From: Cinclus cinclus
Taxonomy: Eukaryota > Chordata > Aves > Passeriformes > Cinclidae
Direction: 5' to 3'
Assembly (NCBI RefSeq): GCF_963662255.1
Contig: NC_085046.1
Location: 133,281,392 to 133,345,391 of the forward strand
Length of the DNA: 64,000 bases
Below are positions 38,145-50,580 of the stretch, piece by piece. The position numbers were made by a program, and so were the translations under genes. Below the pieces are notes generated by a model. The model worked only from the letters and a program-made list of their open reading frames with translations. It was not told where the DNA came from and searched no databases. Each line of letters starts with the position of its first letter. Positions within the stretch are counted from its first letter, which is position 1.

Positions 38145-38169
38145 TTGTGCCCTGTTCATCAGGGCACAA
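38145..38169. other. Perfect 10-bp hairpin
   Basis: TTGTGCCCTG is followed by a five-base loop (TTCAT) and its exact complement CAGGGCACAA. The stem is GC-rich against an AT-rich background. It is too short for a microRNA precursor and not followed by a U-run typical of a terminator. Confidence 0.7.
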
Positions 38170-41100
38170 AATTTAAATAAGCAATGCATTTCAAGCACAA
38201 AAACTTTAAAAACAGGTTAACTAAGTTGAATCTATATCAATTGAAAGCTGTCTTCATTCAGGTGCTGTAACAGTGCTATAGATATGAAATGTGCAGTGTC
38301 AGGTACATGCAGAAATGGCCAGAGGTCACTCCAAACAGGCAGGTATACAGTGGAATCTTTGAGGAGTTTCAACAGGGATATAGCTATGGTGCAGCTGATG
38401 GTGCCTTAAGTCCATTCAAATTGCCCTCAAGGTATTTAAATACCTTTGAATTTCCTGTTTTGACACTGTTGTTAAAGACTGAAACAAGCTCCAAGTGGTT
38501 TTTTTACTTACGTTGACTTCTATGAAGAATACAATATTTTATTAATAAGGATCATCATAGTGAGACCAGCAAATTTTCACCCAGTTGATGTGGCCCAAGA
38601 AACCTCTTCCAGCTGAAGAAGATAACTTCTGATAACTGTAGCAAAACAGATAATTTCTGTGAGAAGTAAAACTACCACCCTACAAATACCAAGGTTTTGG
38701 CTTCTAATGCTGGGTTTCAAAAAACTGAGATATTGATGATGGGTCTTTATTTTCTGGAAAGATCTAATACTTCAGTAGTAAAAGAACGAAAGGGTCTTGT
38801 TGTAAAATTCAGTAGCTGGATAACAGTTTGTAATATTCAACTGGCAAAATCACCATACATTTTTCATTATTATGAGAAAGGAGAAATGAAAAATTCATTG
38901 TTAGCCATAGGTGAGGTGATATAGTGTTAAAGACTGAAAGAGAAAATGATAATTCTCTATTGCATGAAGTTAGAAGAAAAATCCATCTCACTGTATTAGA
39001 TAATAGTTCCCAATCTTTTTGAAATGAGATATTAAAATACCTCTGACATCAATTGAAATGTAGTTTGTCTTAATTAAAAGTTGTTCTATTTACCTGTGTG
39101 TTTCATGTTAAGTTTATTAAAATGCTCATTAGATAGATTTTGATGTTGAGGTTTTCTAGGAGTGGTGTTTTTTTCTTCCTGGCACACTGGTCCTAAATCA
39201 AGGACTGTAGTTATGAGGCAGGGGTAGTGCACAGAGTGAGACTGTAATTTCCAGTGTAAGTTCCATCTTTCACTTTCCTCTTGACAGGTGAAAAAACTGA
39301 ATGCATGGAATGCAGGATTATGTATTTATCAAGTTCACGGATGAACTGACAGGGAAATGCCATAAAGCAAATGTATGTATGGAAATATATGGAGCTTAGA
39401 CTGATTTATAATGAATTGCAACCAAATATATAAATCCAAAAGGCTGGAGCTGACTAGAAATTACAAAGCACACAGAAATGCATGCTTTCCTGTAAAAGAA
39501 GAATCTGGAAGGCAGCTCCTCAAAACTTTTCCTGACAGGACTGAGTAATGTAAATATCATACAGTGCAAAACCCAAAAAAAAAAAAAAAATCTTGAATTT
39601 GCTTTGAAAAGGCATAACTTCAGAACAGAAGAAGAAAGTTTACCTCTGCATATCGACCTTGGCCTGGCTGTCTTTGAAGACAGAACCTTGAAAGCAGGCT
39701 GACAAAGACAATCAGGTTAGACTGTTGTAAGAGAGCTGGCCTCTCGGTATAACAGCTCCCAACGCCATCATTGAAGCTCATGTTAGTTGTTTAATGTGAA
39801 ACATTGTTTCGGAGTAGGGGATATAAAGTAATACAACCTGAATAAAAACAGCCTGGAAAGGATGAAGTCAATGGAAAGGAAAAACTGCACTACTCAGAGA
39901 GACTGAGGTTACAGTGAATCTCTTAATTCCTCTATGTGTTAATAATTCTCTTTCAGCTAGCTTTACTCACAACTTTTCTTCAAAATCTGTGTTGCATACC
40001 TTTTGACAGTTTAGTGCTCCTTATGGCCTTTTTAATTTTTAATTTTCTCCTGCATCCTGGACATTAGTATTTTTCTATCAGACAGCAATAACACATTTTA
40101 TATTCTCTTTGTCAATCCACTCTTCTAGATTTAAGCAATAATGCACATCTACAACTTTGTTGTGTGCTTTATGATTCCCTGTCATCACAGAATAATATAA
40201 TTTGCCTGTAAGTTGTAGTTAAAATAAGCTCTAGTGTCACTATGATCCAGGTTTCCCTCTAGTAATTGTCTAAGCTAAACAATGTTTCCAAATGCAAATG
40301 GCACCAGAGACAGAGCAATGCCCTGAGGGAGAATTCACCGTGCAGGATAGTTCTGTGAAACTCAATTTTCTGCTATGCAAACTGGTCATTTAATTCTGTG
40401 CTGTAATCTAGACCTCTATCTTGCATATGGGAAAAGGTTTTGTATGTGGGAAAGCTCTGCATCAGTCCAACAGCTGAGCTGAACTGAAAGATGCTCATTC
40501 TATATTTGCATGCTTTGTTCTGAGATGAGAACATCTGATGTGTAATTTATGCCCATTTGTTTCTGGATTGGACAGGGCACCCTTCACCTAACAAGTTCTT
40601 CTCATCTGTCTTGCATGTACGTGGTCCAAATGTTTCCTCATTTCCCAGCTATACCATAGGGACAGGCAGTGAAATGATGATCATGAAGATTGAAAAAGTG
40701 CTGGATTATGACCTGATTTATCACACTGTACCATCTGCAGTAAAGGCTAATAAAACATGGAAGAAAGCAGGTCGTTGTTCATTAGGGTGACATCCTTAGT
40801 ATGGAGGTTGAGAAGTCCTCATACCTTAGTACAGTTTATTCCATATCTCTTTATTGCTAGAAAAAGGATATTGGATTGCATATGGTCTGATATAGAATCT
40901 CCATTCCTCTGTAACAGATTAAACTAAATAGCCTCAAGCCTACCTATGCCAGCAAGGGAAGAACTGAAGGGGATTTTTCACATGTGGTAGTCTGAAGAGG
41001 TGTAAGAAATACTGGATGTGTCTCCTCACTGATTATCATACTGTTGTCTCATTATTTTCCTTCATAGGTGGATGCCTGTTTGTGCTGAGGAGCTTCCACC

Positions 41101-42244
41101 AGCTGCAGTACCATGCTTTTTTTTACCCCAAAGAGCTGAATGGTCCTCTAGCTGGAGCTGTGGTTTGATGGAGAACAGGTGTAAGGCACTATGGATTGGC
41201 TTCTTCTGGGCAAATTCAGGTTTCGCCCTCCAACTGGATTTACACATCCGTGTACAATGAAGAAGTGTGTTGAGTAGCATAATCTGATTGGGGAGCTCTT
41301 TGTTCCTTCCAGGAAGCTTGTGTTGGCTCCTGGCTCTGACCGGAAAAGCATGGTGTCCACAAATCTGTTTTTGAAATCTGTAGTGCTGAGATCTGATTTT
41401 TAGCAAAACATTTTCCAATTACAGGGTTGCTGGATATCTTGAATCCTTAAAAAACTTTTACAAGAAAACTGACAGATAAAAGTAGGTGCAACCAGCATTT
41501 TTACTGCAGTTCTAAAGTAGTTCTAAAATTTTATTACTTTTTTTAAGGCCCCAAGCTAAAAGAAGATTTATCAGTCTGCAATAAGCAGCATCCTCTCATA
41601 AGAGCTCAGCAGTAAGCAGACAGCAAGCTGTATTACTTGAATGAAAAAGTGAAGTATCATATAAACTCTACCCTACTGGAAATGGATTAAAAGAGAGCCT
41701 GTGGGCCTTCTCACTAAATCACAAAAGAGACTTACTACTGCGAAGGCTGTTTTTCCCAATTTTTCAAAGGAATATTCCTACTAAGAATTTTGGTTTCCTT
41801 CTTTTTCCATGCAGCTAGCCTTTGGATAGAGCAAGTGTGTCTCCAAGGGGCAGAAGGACTCAGGAAATGGAAAGAGCTCTTGCTCATTGTTCAGTGCTCA
41901 GGGGTGCAGAAGGCTCTGCTCCCATTATGAGCAGGAGTGCCTGCTGAATGTTCTTTCTTGCAGAGAGAAAACTAAGGGAGGAACGGCATAATTTGCTCCC
42001 TCTCTGTCATCAGCAAGGTGAAGCCTCTGAAGAGGGTCTACAGTTCTGCAGCTGGTTCTGCTAATGCAGCGCTTGGAAGAGGAAATAACTTTTGGAAACA
42101 TTTATAAGCCTCTAAATGGTGTCATCAACAGGTGAAATGTAGCAGATTCAACCCTTCCCAGCACACCAGCAAGCACCATCGTAAACATATGAGCATCAGC
42201 ATTTTAAAAGAAAGAAAATTGCTTGTTGGCTTTTTTTTAAGTCT

Positions 42245-42268
42245 AACTGTTTCCAATTAGAAACAGTT
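42245..42268. other. Perfect 9-bp hairpin
   Basis: AACTGTTTC, a six-base loop (CAATTA) and GAAACAGTT. A further partial repeat of the stem word (CCAAACAGAAACC) follows. No function is apparent. Confidence 0.65.
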
Positions 42269-43260
42269 TCCAAACAGAAACCCAGAGTCACCCCTGATGT
42301 GTATTTTTGGTGATTTAAGGGATGCTACCTAACTGGGCATGAACACAGTGGTGGAAGATGCTTCATGGTTTACCAGGAGGGTAAGACAACACAGAGAAGT
42401 ATGAAGTCAGCAAACACCTGCAGCCATACCTGCCCCAAGTGCCCCATCATGGTACTAATTAAAGCACAAACTCAATCAAAATGCGAAGTTCAGAGAAAAT
42501 GTGGTTGCAGCTTTCTGTTTTCTTCCACAAGAAAGAAATGTACTTGACAGCGTTTGTCTTATGTGTTCTGTTTAGGGCACTTTTTCATTTAGTTGCAAAA
42601 CTAGCAGGTAGTGCAGAGATTTATTAATTTTCTGTATAGGGAATAGACTGGATTTTACTGATCTGGTTGGTTCTGCTCCAGATAGGTAGATTTTGATAGA
42701 GTTTTTTTTTGTTTGTTTGGTTTTTGTTTTTTTTTTTTAGTTAACATGATTTTCATCTTGAGCTGACAAAAACTTGCAGAGAGCTTGGAATATAATTATT
42801 TCATAGATCTCCTTATTTCCAATTTATTATAGCTTTTATACATTTTCAGGGCCAGAATGGTATTGTATCTGTGGCCCAGCAGTCTAAATTTCCAACTAAG
42901 TGAAAAAAAAAAAATAATACTTTTTTTGTATGGAAAAATATAAGAACAATATTCTCTACTGAAAATCAAACTACTTTTTAAATCTCAGAGGAGGAACAGA
43001 CTTTTCCTGCATTCTCACTTTTGTTCTGAGAATAAATTTCGTCCTGCAGCTGAGATTCTTTTCTTGATAAAAGCTTAATTGTAAAGGCTGAATTCCAGAG
43101 AAAGTCCAAATTTTGAGGTGAATCATACTTAAGCACTAAAAATATTGACAAATATTTGATTCTGATTTTGATTTTAATCATGAGCTTTCTCTGTATTTCA
43201 CTCATGAACCATGTCAGCATGTATTGATTTACATGTAAAAGGAAAAGTACTCATTCACAT

Positions 43261-43491
43261 TAAAGGTCAGCTGTGCTGAAGCAGATCTCACTGGCATGCA
43301 AAACTGATAGGTACTGTGACTAGATTTTTAGCAGATTTTATAGGGTAAAGAACATTGGGGGTAACATTTATGTAATGCTGGGTGCTGTCCATGATAAATG
43401 GACAAATGGGTAAATGCTAAAAGTAAGACAAACTGGTCATCTATTAGACGCCAGAGTTACCCCTTAGTTATGCAATAAAATGTTACAAAAT
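43261..43491. repeat. Unidentified dispersed repeat, copy 1
   Basis: About 230 bases that recur in the same orientation at 48343-48569. Matching blocks run from TAAAGGTCA through a TACAAAATCT word, with roughly 85-90 percent identity by eye and a few small indels. Flanks on both sides do not match, so each copy has definite edges. No TG...CA ends, octamer tail or poly(A) tail is clear. Orientation of the element is unknown. It may be part of an LTR, a SINE-like unit, or a local duplication. Confidence 0.75.
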
Positions 43492-43579
43492 CTATTTAAA
43501 AACTCCTAAAAGTGATCAATAAATACAAAGTTTAAATCGAGATACTTCTTTATGTGCCAAGGACTGCGCTGAGGGAAAG
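43492..43579. other. Short spacer before old CR1
   Basis: AT-rich spacer with no visible feature between the dispersed repeat and the CR1-derived segment. Confidence 0.4.
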
Positions 43580-44290
43580 GGGGGGAGCAGAATTCAACTT
43601 AAACAAAACATTCTACATCATCCCACTTGGCAACCCTTCCCTAAGTCAGGGACCAGTTATCTCGGTGGAAGCACAGCCAGCTGGGACACACAGTGAGTTG
43701 GAAAGCTGCTCTCAGAAGTTCGCTGTCAAAAAGGTGTCTTGAGTGGACCCCCAGGAGAATACGTCCAGAGCTGGTTCTCTTTGATATTTCCATTAGCCAC
43801 CTGGATGATGGAAGGGAACGTATGCTTATGAAAGCTGCTGACAGCTCCAGGGCAGCACGGATGGCAGGTGGTATGTGGGATGGGATCAGAATTCAAAATT
43901 ATCTTGATGCACTGGAACGGGAGGGGGTTAGAAGGGGGAAGGCAGGGAGAGGGAGAGGGAGAGGGAGAGGGAGAGGGAGAGGGAGAGGGAGAGGGAGAGG
44001 GAGAGGGAGAGGGAGAGGGAGAGGGAGAGGGAGAGGGAGAGGGAGAGGGAGAGGAAGAGGGAGAGAGAAGGAGGAAGAAGGGAAAAGAGAGAGGCAACAG
44101 AAAAGCTCTACGTTTAAAGAAGAGGAAGATGTCAGTAAATACAAAATGGAGACTAAATGGCTAGCCTTTAGCAAAGCAGGAAAGGATGTGGAGCTAGAAG
44201 TGGATCTGAAACTGGCTGCAGTTCTGCCACAGAAGAGGCAAGTTATATACTGGGAGCTATCAATGGAAGAAACAACATAAACCTGGAAGA
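43580..44290 (+). mobile_element. Old CR1 RT-region fragment split by a microsatellite
   Basis: Before the (GGGAGA)n array, 43715-43925 matches the plus strand of the CR1 RT region: a diverged counterpart of the conserved LFNI..NDLDDG..C block, then the FADD region (now AADS), then a segment matching the next part of ORF2. After the array, 44140-44275 matches the following ORF2 segment (the WL..F..A.KD..L.VD..L pattern). The 195-codon open frame at 43693-44280 is this relic joined through the repeat, and not a gene. Divergence is greater than in the other CR1 copies here, so it is an old insertion, perhaps from another CR1 subfamily. The outer edges are approximate. Confidence 0.65.
43945..44052. 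repeat. (GGGAGA)n hexanucleotide array
   Basis: Eighteen pure copies, followed by an imperfect purine-rich edge to about 44090. It is homopurine on the plus strand and lies within a CR1 relic. The Gly/Arg, Glu/Gly and Ser/Pro repeat proteins read from it on either strand are artefacts. Confidence 0.97.
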
Positions 44291-47200
44291 AGAAATCCAT
44301 TATCATTGCTCCTGTTTTTATCACAGACAGAAATAAGTACATGTGAATGTTACCTGAAATTATTCAGTTACTTCTTTCAAGAGCTGGGCCAGTCTTTTAT
44401 ACCAGAACCTTCCATATGGAAAGACACCAATAAAATAATAGCAGTGTTGTCTTTATGCTCAGTCCTGTAGCAGTGATGCTGCTAGATTTTAAGAATTAGT
44501 TGGCTTCCATTTCAGAGTCTAGTGTTCAAGAGTTTATGTAACTTGGAAATAAAAAGCAAAAGCAATGCCAAGGTTAAATAAGAGCTAGTTATCCTGGCAT
44601 ACTTCTTTTTAATTTTTAAATCTTTCATTTTATCCCACCCCCATACCTGGCACTGTCAGTACTTCGCTTTCTTGCAGCTGCATCATTTTGTCACTTATAC
44701 TTTCTATTTATAAAAAAAAGAGAACCAAAAAACCCCAAATCAAAACAAAACAAACAACAACAAAAAAATATAACCAAAACTAAAACTCTGAAGCAAAAAC
44801 CCTTAGATGTTATGATTCAACATGCTTTAAAATAAGATGGTAAATATTTATAGCTAGCTTAGACACAGGGGTGTACTGCTTAATTCCCTTCAGTACTTGC
44901 ATCAAGGAGAATGTAGCTCTGCTTTCAATATGAAAATGACTGGTTTGTTATTGTGTTCTTTTCCCAGAAAGAGACATTTTCAAATCTTCTCAGTCTCCCA
45001 TCAATCTCTGGGTGCCGCTTATCTTGGCTTTGTCATTCAGAAACTTAAGTCTATGTATACTTGATAGTGACATTTATATTCATTGTGACAGCTGAGGAAA
45101 AAAACACTAAACTCTATAGCTAAGTCAATTTATTCTCTGTACACTTAAAAATGTATAAAGCAACATTTATAACCTTCATGTCTTCTCTTGTCTACATAAA
45201 TGAGCCCTAGAGACAACTATTAATACAGGGCAGGTAAAGAATCCTTCTTTTCACCATTTTAAGCCTATATACAGAAGAAATTTCATCTCTGTCTATTATC
45301 CCATATGTGCCCACGTACAGAAGCTGAGAGGTCAGTTTCCCTGAGTGAGTATGCATATAGTGAGTGATATATATTATCATCCTTGCTGTATTGAAATGTA
45401 GAAACTTATTTAACATATAAAGAACTTATATTTAAGTGGCTTTCAGCAGGGCACTTCTGCTTGGAGAATGCAAAACTGCATAACTTTGTTCTGTATTGTT
45501 TGTTCTTGAAGATTTACCAGTGTGCAAAAGTGATAGCATTTGAGGTGCAACTAGATATTATTGATCATTTTACAAGCTGAAAAGAATCAACATCTCTGGT
45601 AAGACAGAACACAAATACCTGTATAATTCAGTCTGAACCTTAATAATCTTTTCCACAAGCTCACAGTACCTTCCTAGCCTGTTCTACTTTCCAAAGCAAC
45701 CAAAGGCAGAGAAAGTATTTAGGAGGTAAAAATCTTATCCTATGAAAAGGGAGAGAGAGAAGTATGAAAGGAAGAACCTTTATAAGAATATTAACCTGAG
45801 AGGTAACTAATTTGTCTTCTTCAGGCAGTATCTGGAGACATTCAAATATTAAGTCCTCTTCTAGTAATCTATAAATATATACAGGTAAGTACTGGTTTCA
45901 TAGTACTTGAGCAGAGCTATCATACAGTGGGAAAATTTTCACTTTATTTCATAGTAGCACTTCTTAAAATTTCATTTGCTGATTTACAAAGACCTAATCA
46001 TGCACGAGTGCTCACTGTACTTCACAACACATGGACCAGGCTTCATATGTAACGAAGGTTTTGCAAGGTTCCACTTGCACTTAAGATTTTTAGAAGAAAG
46101 GCATGATAAGTAGATGAGAGTGAAAGAAGAATGTGCAATTCCATTGTAGCTCCTCCTTTGCCTCTATTTGAATCAATGTATAAGTCTCTGTGAAATATCC
46201 TTGTGTTTTGATCTATATGTTCATCATTTTGAAGAGAAGGCAGGACTAGCTTTCCTGTCAGCACCCTGTCCAAACAGATTGTCATTTTTTTAGACACATA
46301 AATGTGTACAGATTTTGTGGCACACCATCATATTCCTGAACAAATGACAAGAAAATGTGATTATGATAACTCTGTTGCAGAGCAGCGGCAATTCCTGATT
46401 CAAATCTTAACAAAATACTAGTTCTTTCCCTACATCTCCTTCATTTGTCTCCTAATATCTGTGGCCAAAATTATGCTTATTTTCATTAATCATTCCTGAC
46501 TCATGGCCGTCAGATTTATCTATAAGAGTTTGTTTTCTTGGCAGGTATCATTAAATCATGGATCTGGAAAGATGGCTAAGACATGTTTCTCATTCTTTAA
46601 AACACATTATGTGAAACACCTTTTCAATTTTAGGTAACTTTCTGTCCAAAAGGAAAGAAATTACCTCATCTGTCAGTTGTATGTGTTTTGTCCCAGAGAA
46701 TGTTTGCCTCAAGCACAGCAGTTGCGGATGTATTTACAATGTCACCGCAAGGATGACTGCACAGCATTTGTTCTGACTTTTCCAGAAGGTCTTGAGAAGG
46801 ATGGTGCACTATTCCCACTCAATTTAGTAGGTGAAAAAGATGAGGAAATCTGGTCATCTTCACCATTGTGACTATGCAATGGAAAGTGCCTCACGCTCAA
46901 TATGATCTTACATGCATAAACAATGGATCTTGCTTGATTTGAATTGTTGTATTTGTTGTCCATCAATAATAATTATCCCCTCAATCTCTTATGATTATTT
47001 TTCTGTCAGTGCCCACTTAAATTGAAACAATATTCTAGATGAAAAGCATGAGAAGTATAAAGCATATAATTTCATTACTGCGCTATATATTCCTTGGAGT
47101 GTCCAAGCAGGGACTGATATAAAGATAAATTCTTCTGGAGTCATTTTCTCAGCCTTGAGCCTAAGGTTTCTGATGACCTAGAGATAAGCTGACTCAAAAT

Positions 47201-48342
47201 TTTACAATTATGGAAATTTCTGTGAATCCACTGATCTGAATGGATTGTTGTACTAGTTCATTAACTGTGGCTCTGTGTATGATGTGCAGAGCTGTTTTCC
47301 TCTTATGATTCAGTTTAAAATTCACCGTCTTCTGTAGTTCTCCATTTCTTTCTTCTATGTACACTCCAGACAATAGCAGAATTCCTTGTCTTTGTCCTTG
47401 CTTTCTGCACAAGCATTATCCACAGGAGGTTGAACACAAGGAGCTGTACAAGATTAACACTACACTCAGATTTGCTCACAACGACTTAAAAAATCATAGA
47501 AATTACAATAGAGATAAGACCACAGGAAGCAGTGAGAACTTCTGTGTTACAAACTCACCAAAGCCTAGGCAGGAATTCATGCAGTACTCAGGGGTTAAGA
47601 TTGCTGTCTTAAATGCTGAGTTGACAGATCTCCCTTTAGGAGTGTACAGAACAAGAGTTATGGTACTGTAAAAGTCTTGGTACTTTCTCTCTGCCAGACT
47701 GAGTTTCATCCAGCCTCTGCAGCCATCCATTGAAAATAAATCAAAGCTATTCTCCAGTAAAAGTAAGAGGTCTCAGTACGACTGAAAAGATGCTACTTGG
47801 AATTAGTTGTTCTCCTATTTGGATTCAGGGCATGGATTGTTTTACCAAACTAGGATCTATTGCTTTCTCTGCTATTAGTAGGTGACAACAGTTAGTATAT
47901 GATGAACCAGTTAATATCTGATATACTGTTGAAAATAAATAATAAAGATTTATTTCTAGGAAATCTTTACCCAAGAAGCTCTTTGAATTATTGAACAAAA
48001 TTCAACAAAAACATAAATAAATTACTAAAAATATAATTTGGGAAAACAGCCTTTAAAACTAAAGAGTAAAATCCATAAACAAGATTATTTAAGAATCTTG
48101 TGTATCTCAACTGAGTTAGGGTTTTATTGTTGGAGGGAAATAGAAGAAAAACAGTTGCAAATATTTTAAGTGAGCCTTCAGAATCCATTTTGCTTTGGCT
48201 TACAACTGCCTAGAGAAATGCAAAAATATCTAATGGAAGACACTCTACAACATTTTCAAGTTCTCTGTGTAGACAGCACAGACCATCTCTACAGAACAAC
48301 TCTTTCAACAAAGTTATCTGCAGAGTTATCCCTGATGAACAG
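44291..48342. other. Anonymous AT-rich DNA
   Basis: No gene is supported. There is an A-rich run of CAAA/AAAC words at 44710-44775. Frames at 46043-46297 (minus), 46677-46871 and 47357-47671 show no known domain. A pyrimidine tract with AG at 46631-46635 precedes a short open stretch, but coding potential is not convincing. Confidence 0.5.
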
Positions 48343-48569
48343 TAAAGGTCAACTGTGCTGAAACAGATCTCACTGACATGCAAAACTGATAGGTACTGTG
48401 ACTAGATTTTAGCAGATTTTATAGGGTAAAGAACACTGGGAGGAACATTTATGTAATCTACTGGGCTTTCTCCATGATAAATGGGCAAATGGGTAAAGGT
48501 TAAAAATCAAGACAAACTGGTTATCTACTATACACCAGAAATACGGAGAATAAAATATTACAAAATCTA
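48343..48569. repeat. Unidentified dispersed repeat, copy 2
   Basis: Same orientation as copy 1 at 43261-43491. The intervening 4.85 kb shows no retroviral genes, so these are not evidently the two LTRs of one provirus. The copy ends just after TACAAAATCT, like copy 1, while the 3' flanks differ. Confidence 0.75.
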
Positions 48570-50012
48570 AATATATATTTAACCATCTGGAATAACCAAA
48601 TTTGGACTACTATCCCAGTAGCTTGATTCAAACTCTGCCCTAAGTGTCTGATCATTCAGCTTTTCCCCTCCTCATTTCTGCCAGACACGTTAGAACTTCC
48701 TATTCTTTATTCAGCTATTCAGTCTATGCTGAATGCTGTCACTTGTGGTCTTTTACCTCTCCATTTGTATAGAATTTTACCTTTTTAACCATCTCTCAAA
48801 TCAGAATTGCACTCACACAACAGTAGTGGAGAAATTACTCCCACCAACAGAGGTTATTTATGACTACCAAATCCCATGGCCTGAGGGAAAGTGAGAGTCA
48901 TGCATATTTAACTTACTGATAATATGAGCCTTTCTGTGTAATGAATTGTTTGAAAGTCAGAATAAAAACAGATTTGAAGATCACTTATCTTCTAAAGTCA
49001 GCTTGTAGGTCCTGAAAAGGGTCAGTTGATCTTGGGAAAGGTCTTTTGCATGTGTGCCACCTATTTTACATGTAAATATAATTGCATGCATTTTAAATAT
49101 TTTGATGTCTGCATCCCAAAATGCTACTTAGTAATTAGAAAATTTTTTACAAGTCTACAGAGATGTTTCCCAGCTGTGAACAAGACATGGAGCCCATGAA
49201 ATCTTTACAACTTCACATTAGCTTAAACATTCCTTTTATCTTTTCTCTGATACAAATGCTTTGGAGGAGGTAACAATGAGGAAAATCTATTGACTAGGAT
49301 TGGATTAATTTTTATACTTGAATCTGGAGTAGATACTTAAAGAACACTGACAGAAAAAACGGGCACTATAAATCTTTCCAGTATTTCCTCTCTATCCTAT
49401 TTACATATTGGAGTCCTAGCTTTCTGCAGGAATAAAGTCTGCCAGTGATAAAACTGATGTAACACCGATATTATGAGAGGGATTAGGAAATCAACCTGGA
49501 AGGTTTCCAGCAGTATGAGATAATCAGGATGCAGCACGTCACACGTGAGACTGTAAAATCCAATTCAGCAGACAGCATACATACAGCTGCAGCAGGGCAG
49601 ACACACAGGGCAGAGGCTTTTCTTGCAATGTCTACACAGTGTACAAGATCATTCTAAAAAAATGTGTTAGCCTGAGAATAGCAAAAGCTTCCCTGTGAAT
49701 GTGTGCTCATTTAAGTCACATAACCAGAGATTTTGTCCTGCCTTTTTGTCTCCTCAGCTAAGCAGTATGTTGATGTTTGCAGCAAGACCTTGCCAATGAG
49801 AAAATAGCACAGATCATCTGTTAGGTACAAGGCTAATTTTGCAAGGTCAATATCACTGCTACATGAGGTCTCCAGTTCCCTTACTTATATCACAGTCACA
49901 TTGGTTCTGGGTCTCTGAGCCCCCAGACTTCCCTCGCACTACACATCCTGTGCTCATCAGCAGGGATTTTTGACCCCAGCAGAATATATGAAAGGTTGAT
50001 CATGCAGGATAT
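48570..50012. other. Anonymous AT-rich DNA
   Basis: I see no gene, RNA or further repeat here up to the solo LTR. Confidence 0.5.
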
Positions 50013-50274
50013 TGTTTTGCCTGGGACAGAGTTAAGGTTCTTCGTAGCAGCTGGTGGAACTGGTTTGCATTTTTCTTGAAAATAGTGTTGATAATAGAGG
50101 GATGTTTTTGTTATTGCTGAGCAGCATTCAAACAGTCAAGGCTCTTCTGCTTCTCACCTCATCCCACCAGTTAGGAGGCTGGGGTGCACGAGAATTTGGG
50201 AGGGGACACAGCCAGGACAGCTGACAACAACTGATCCAAGGGATATTCCATACCATGTAGCATCATGCTCAGCC

Positions 50275-50280
50275 TATAAA
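50275..50280 (+). promoter_or_regulatory. TATA box of the solo LTR
   Basis: TATAAA at the position expected for the U3 promoter, 172 bases before the polyadenylation signal. Both core signals are intact, so the LTR could in principle still initiate transcription to the right. Activity is unknown. Confidence 0.6.
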
Positions 50281-50451
50281 GCTGGGCAAAGCAGGAAGGG
50301 GGGACATTCAGGGTGATGGTGTTTTTCTTCCCATGTCACCATTATGTATGACAGGGTCCTCATTTCCTGGGGATGTTTGAACCTGCCTGTCCATGGGGAG
50401 TGGTGAGTGAATTTCTTTGTTTTGCTTGCCTGTGTGGCTTTTACTTTGCCT

Positions 50452-50457
50452 AATAAA
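50452..50457 (+). terminator. AATAAA polyadenylation signal of the solo LTR
   Basis: A canonical AATAAA is followed by a T-rich stretch, as in retroviral R regions. If the window is intronic, this could be a premature polyadenylation site in the plus direction. Confidence 0.6.
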
Positions 50458-50580
50458 TGTTTTTATCTCAATCCATGAATTTTCTCACTTAATCTTCCAA
50501 TTCTCTTCCCCATCCCACTAAAGAAGAGTGAGCAAATGGCTCTGTGGGGGTGAGTTGACAACTGGGGTTAAACAACAACA

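Larger units (their letters stand above)
37401..43260. other. Anonymous AT-rich DNA with two perfect hairpins
   Basis: No gene is seen. Two perfect short inverted repeats are listed separately (38145-38169 and 42245-42268). There is a poly(A) run at 39573-39590, and T-rich runs lie near 42703-42739. The open frames at 40557-40790 and 41062-41418 overlap other frames and have no domain that I recognise. Confidence 0.5.
50013..50580 (+). mobile_element. Solo LTR of an avian endogenous retrovirus
   Basis: 568 bases starting TGTTTTGCCTGGGACAGAGT and ending GGGGTTAAACAACAACA, with a U3-R-U5 layout. A TATA box (TATAAA) is at 50275-50280 and AATAAA at 50452-50457, 172 bases downstream, followed by a C/T-rich U5 with a CCCATCCCAC block. 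This arrangement and wording match a common avian ERV LTR family, which I believe to be ERVL-related. No internal retroviral genes flank it, so it is a solo LTR left by recombination between two LTRs. Target-site duplication is not clear (GATAT before, GAATC after). It is better preserved than the other LTR-like units here. Confidence 0.82.

Noticed and set aside
43693..44342. 195-codon ORF with Gly/Arg repeats and antisense Ser/Pro or Leu/Pro ORFs
   Set aside because: The repeat parts come from (GGGAGA)n and the ends from a decayed CR1 RT, so it is not an RGG-type RNA-binding protein.
43261..48569. The two 230-bp direct repeats as the LTRs of one provirus
   Set aside because: The interval holds an old CR1 and anonymous AT-rich DNA with no gag, pol or env signal. 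The repeats lack clear TG/CA ends and promoter signals.
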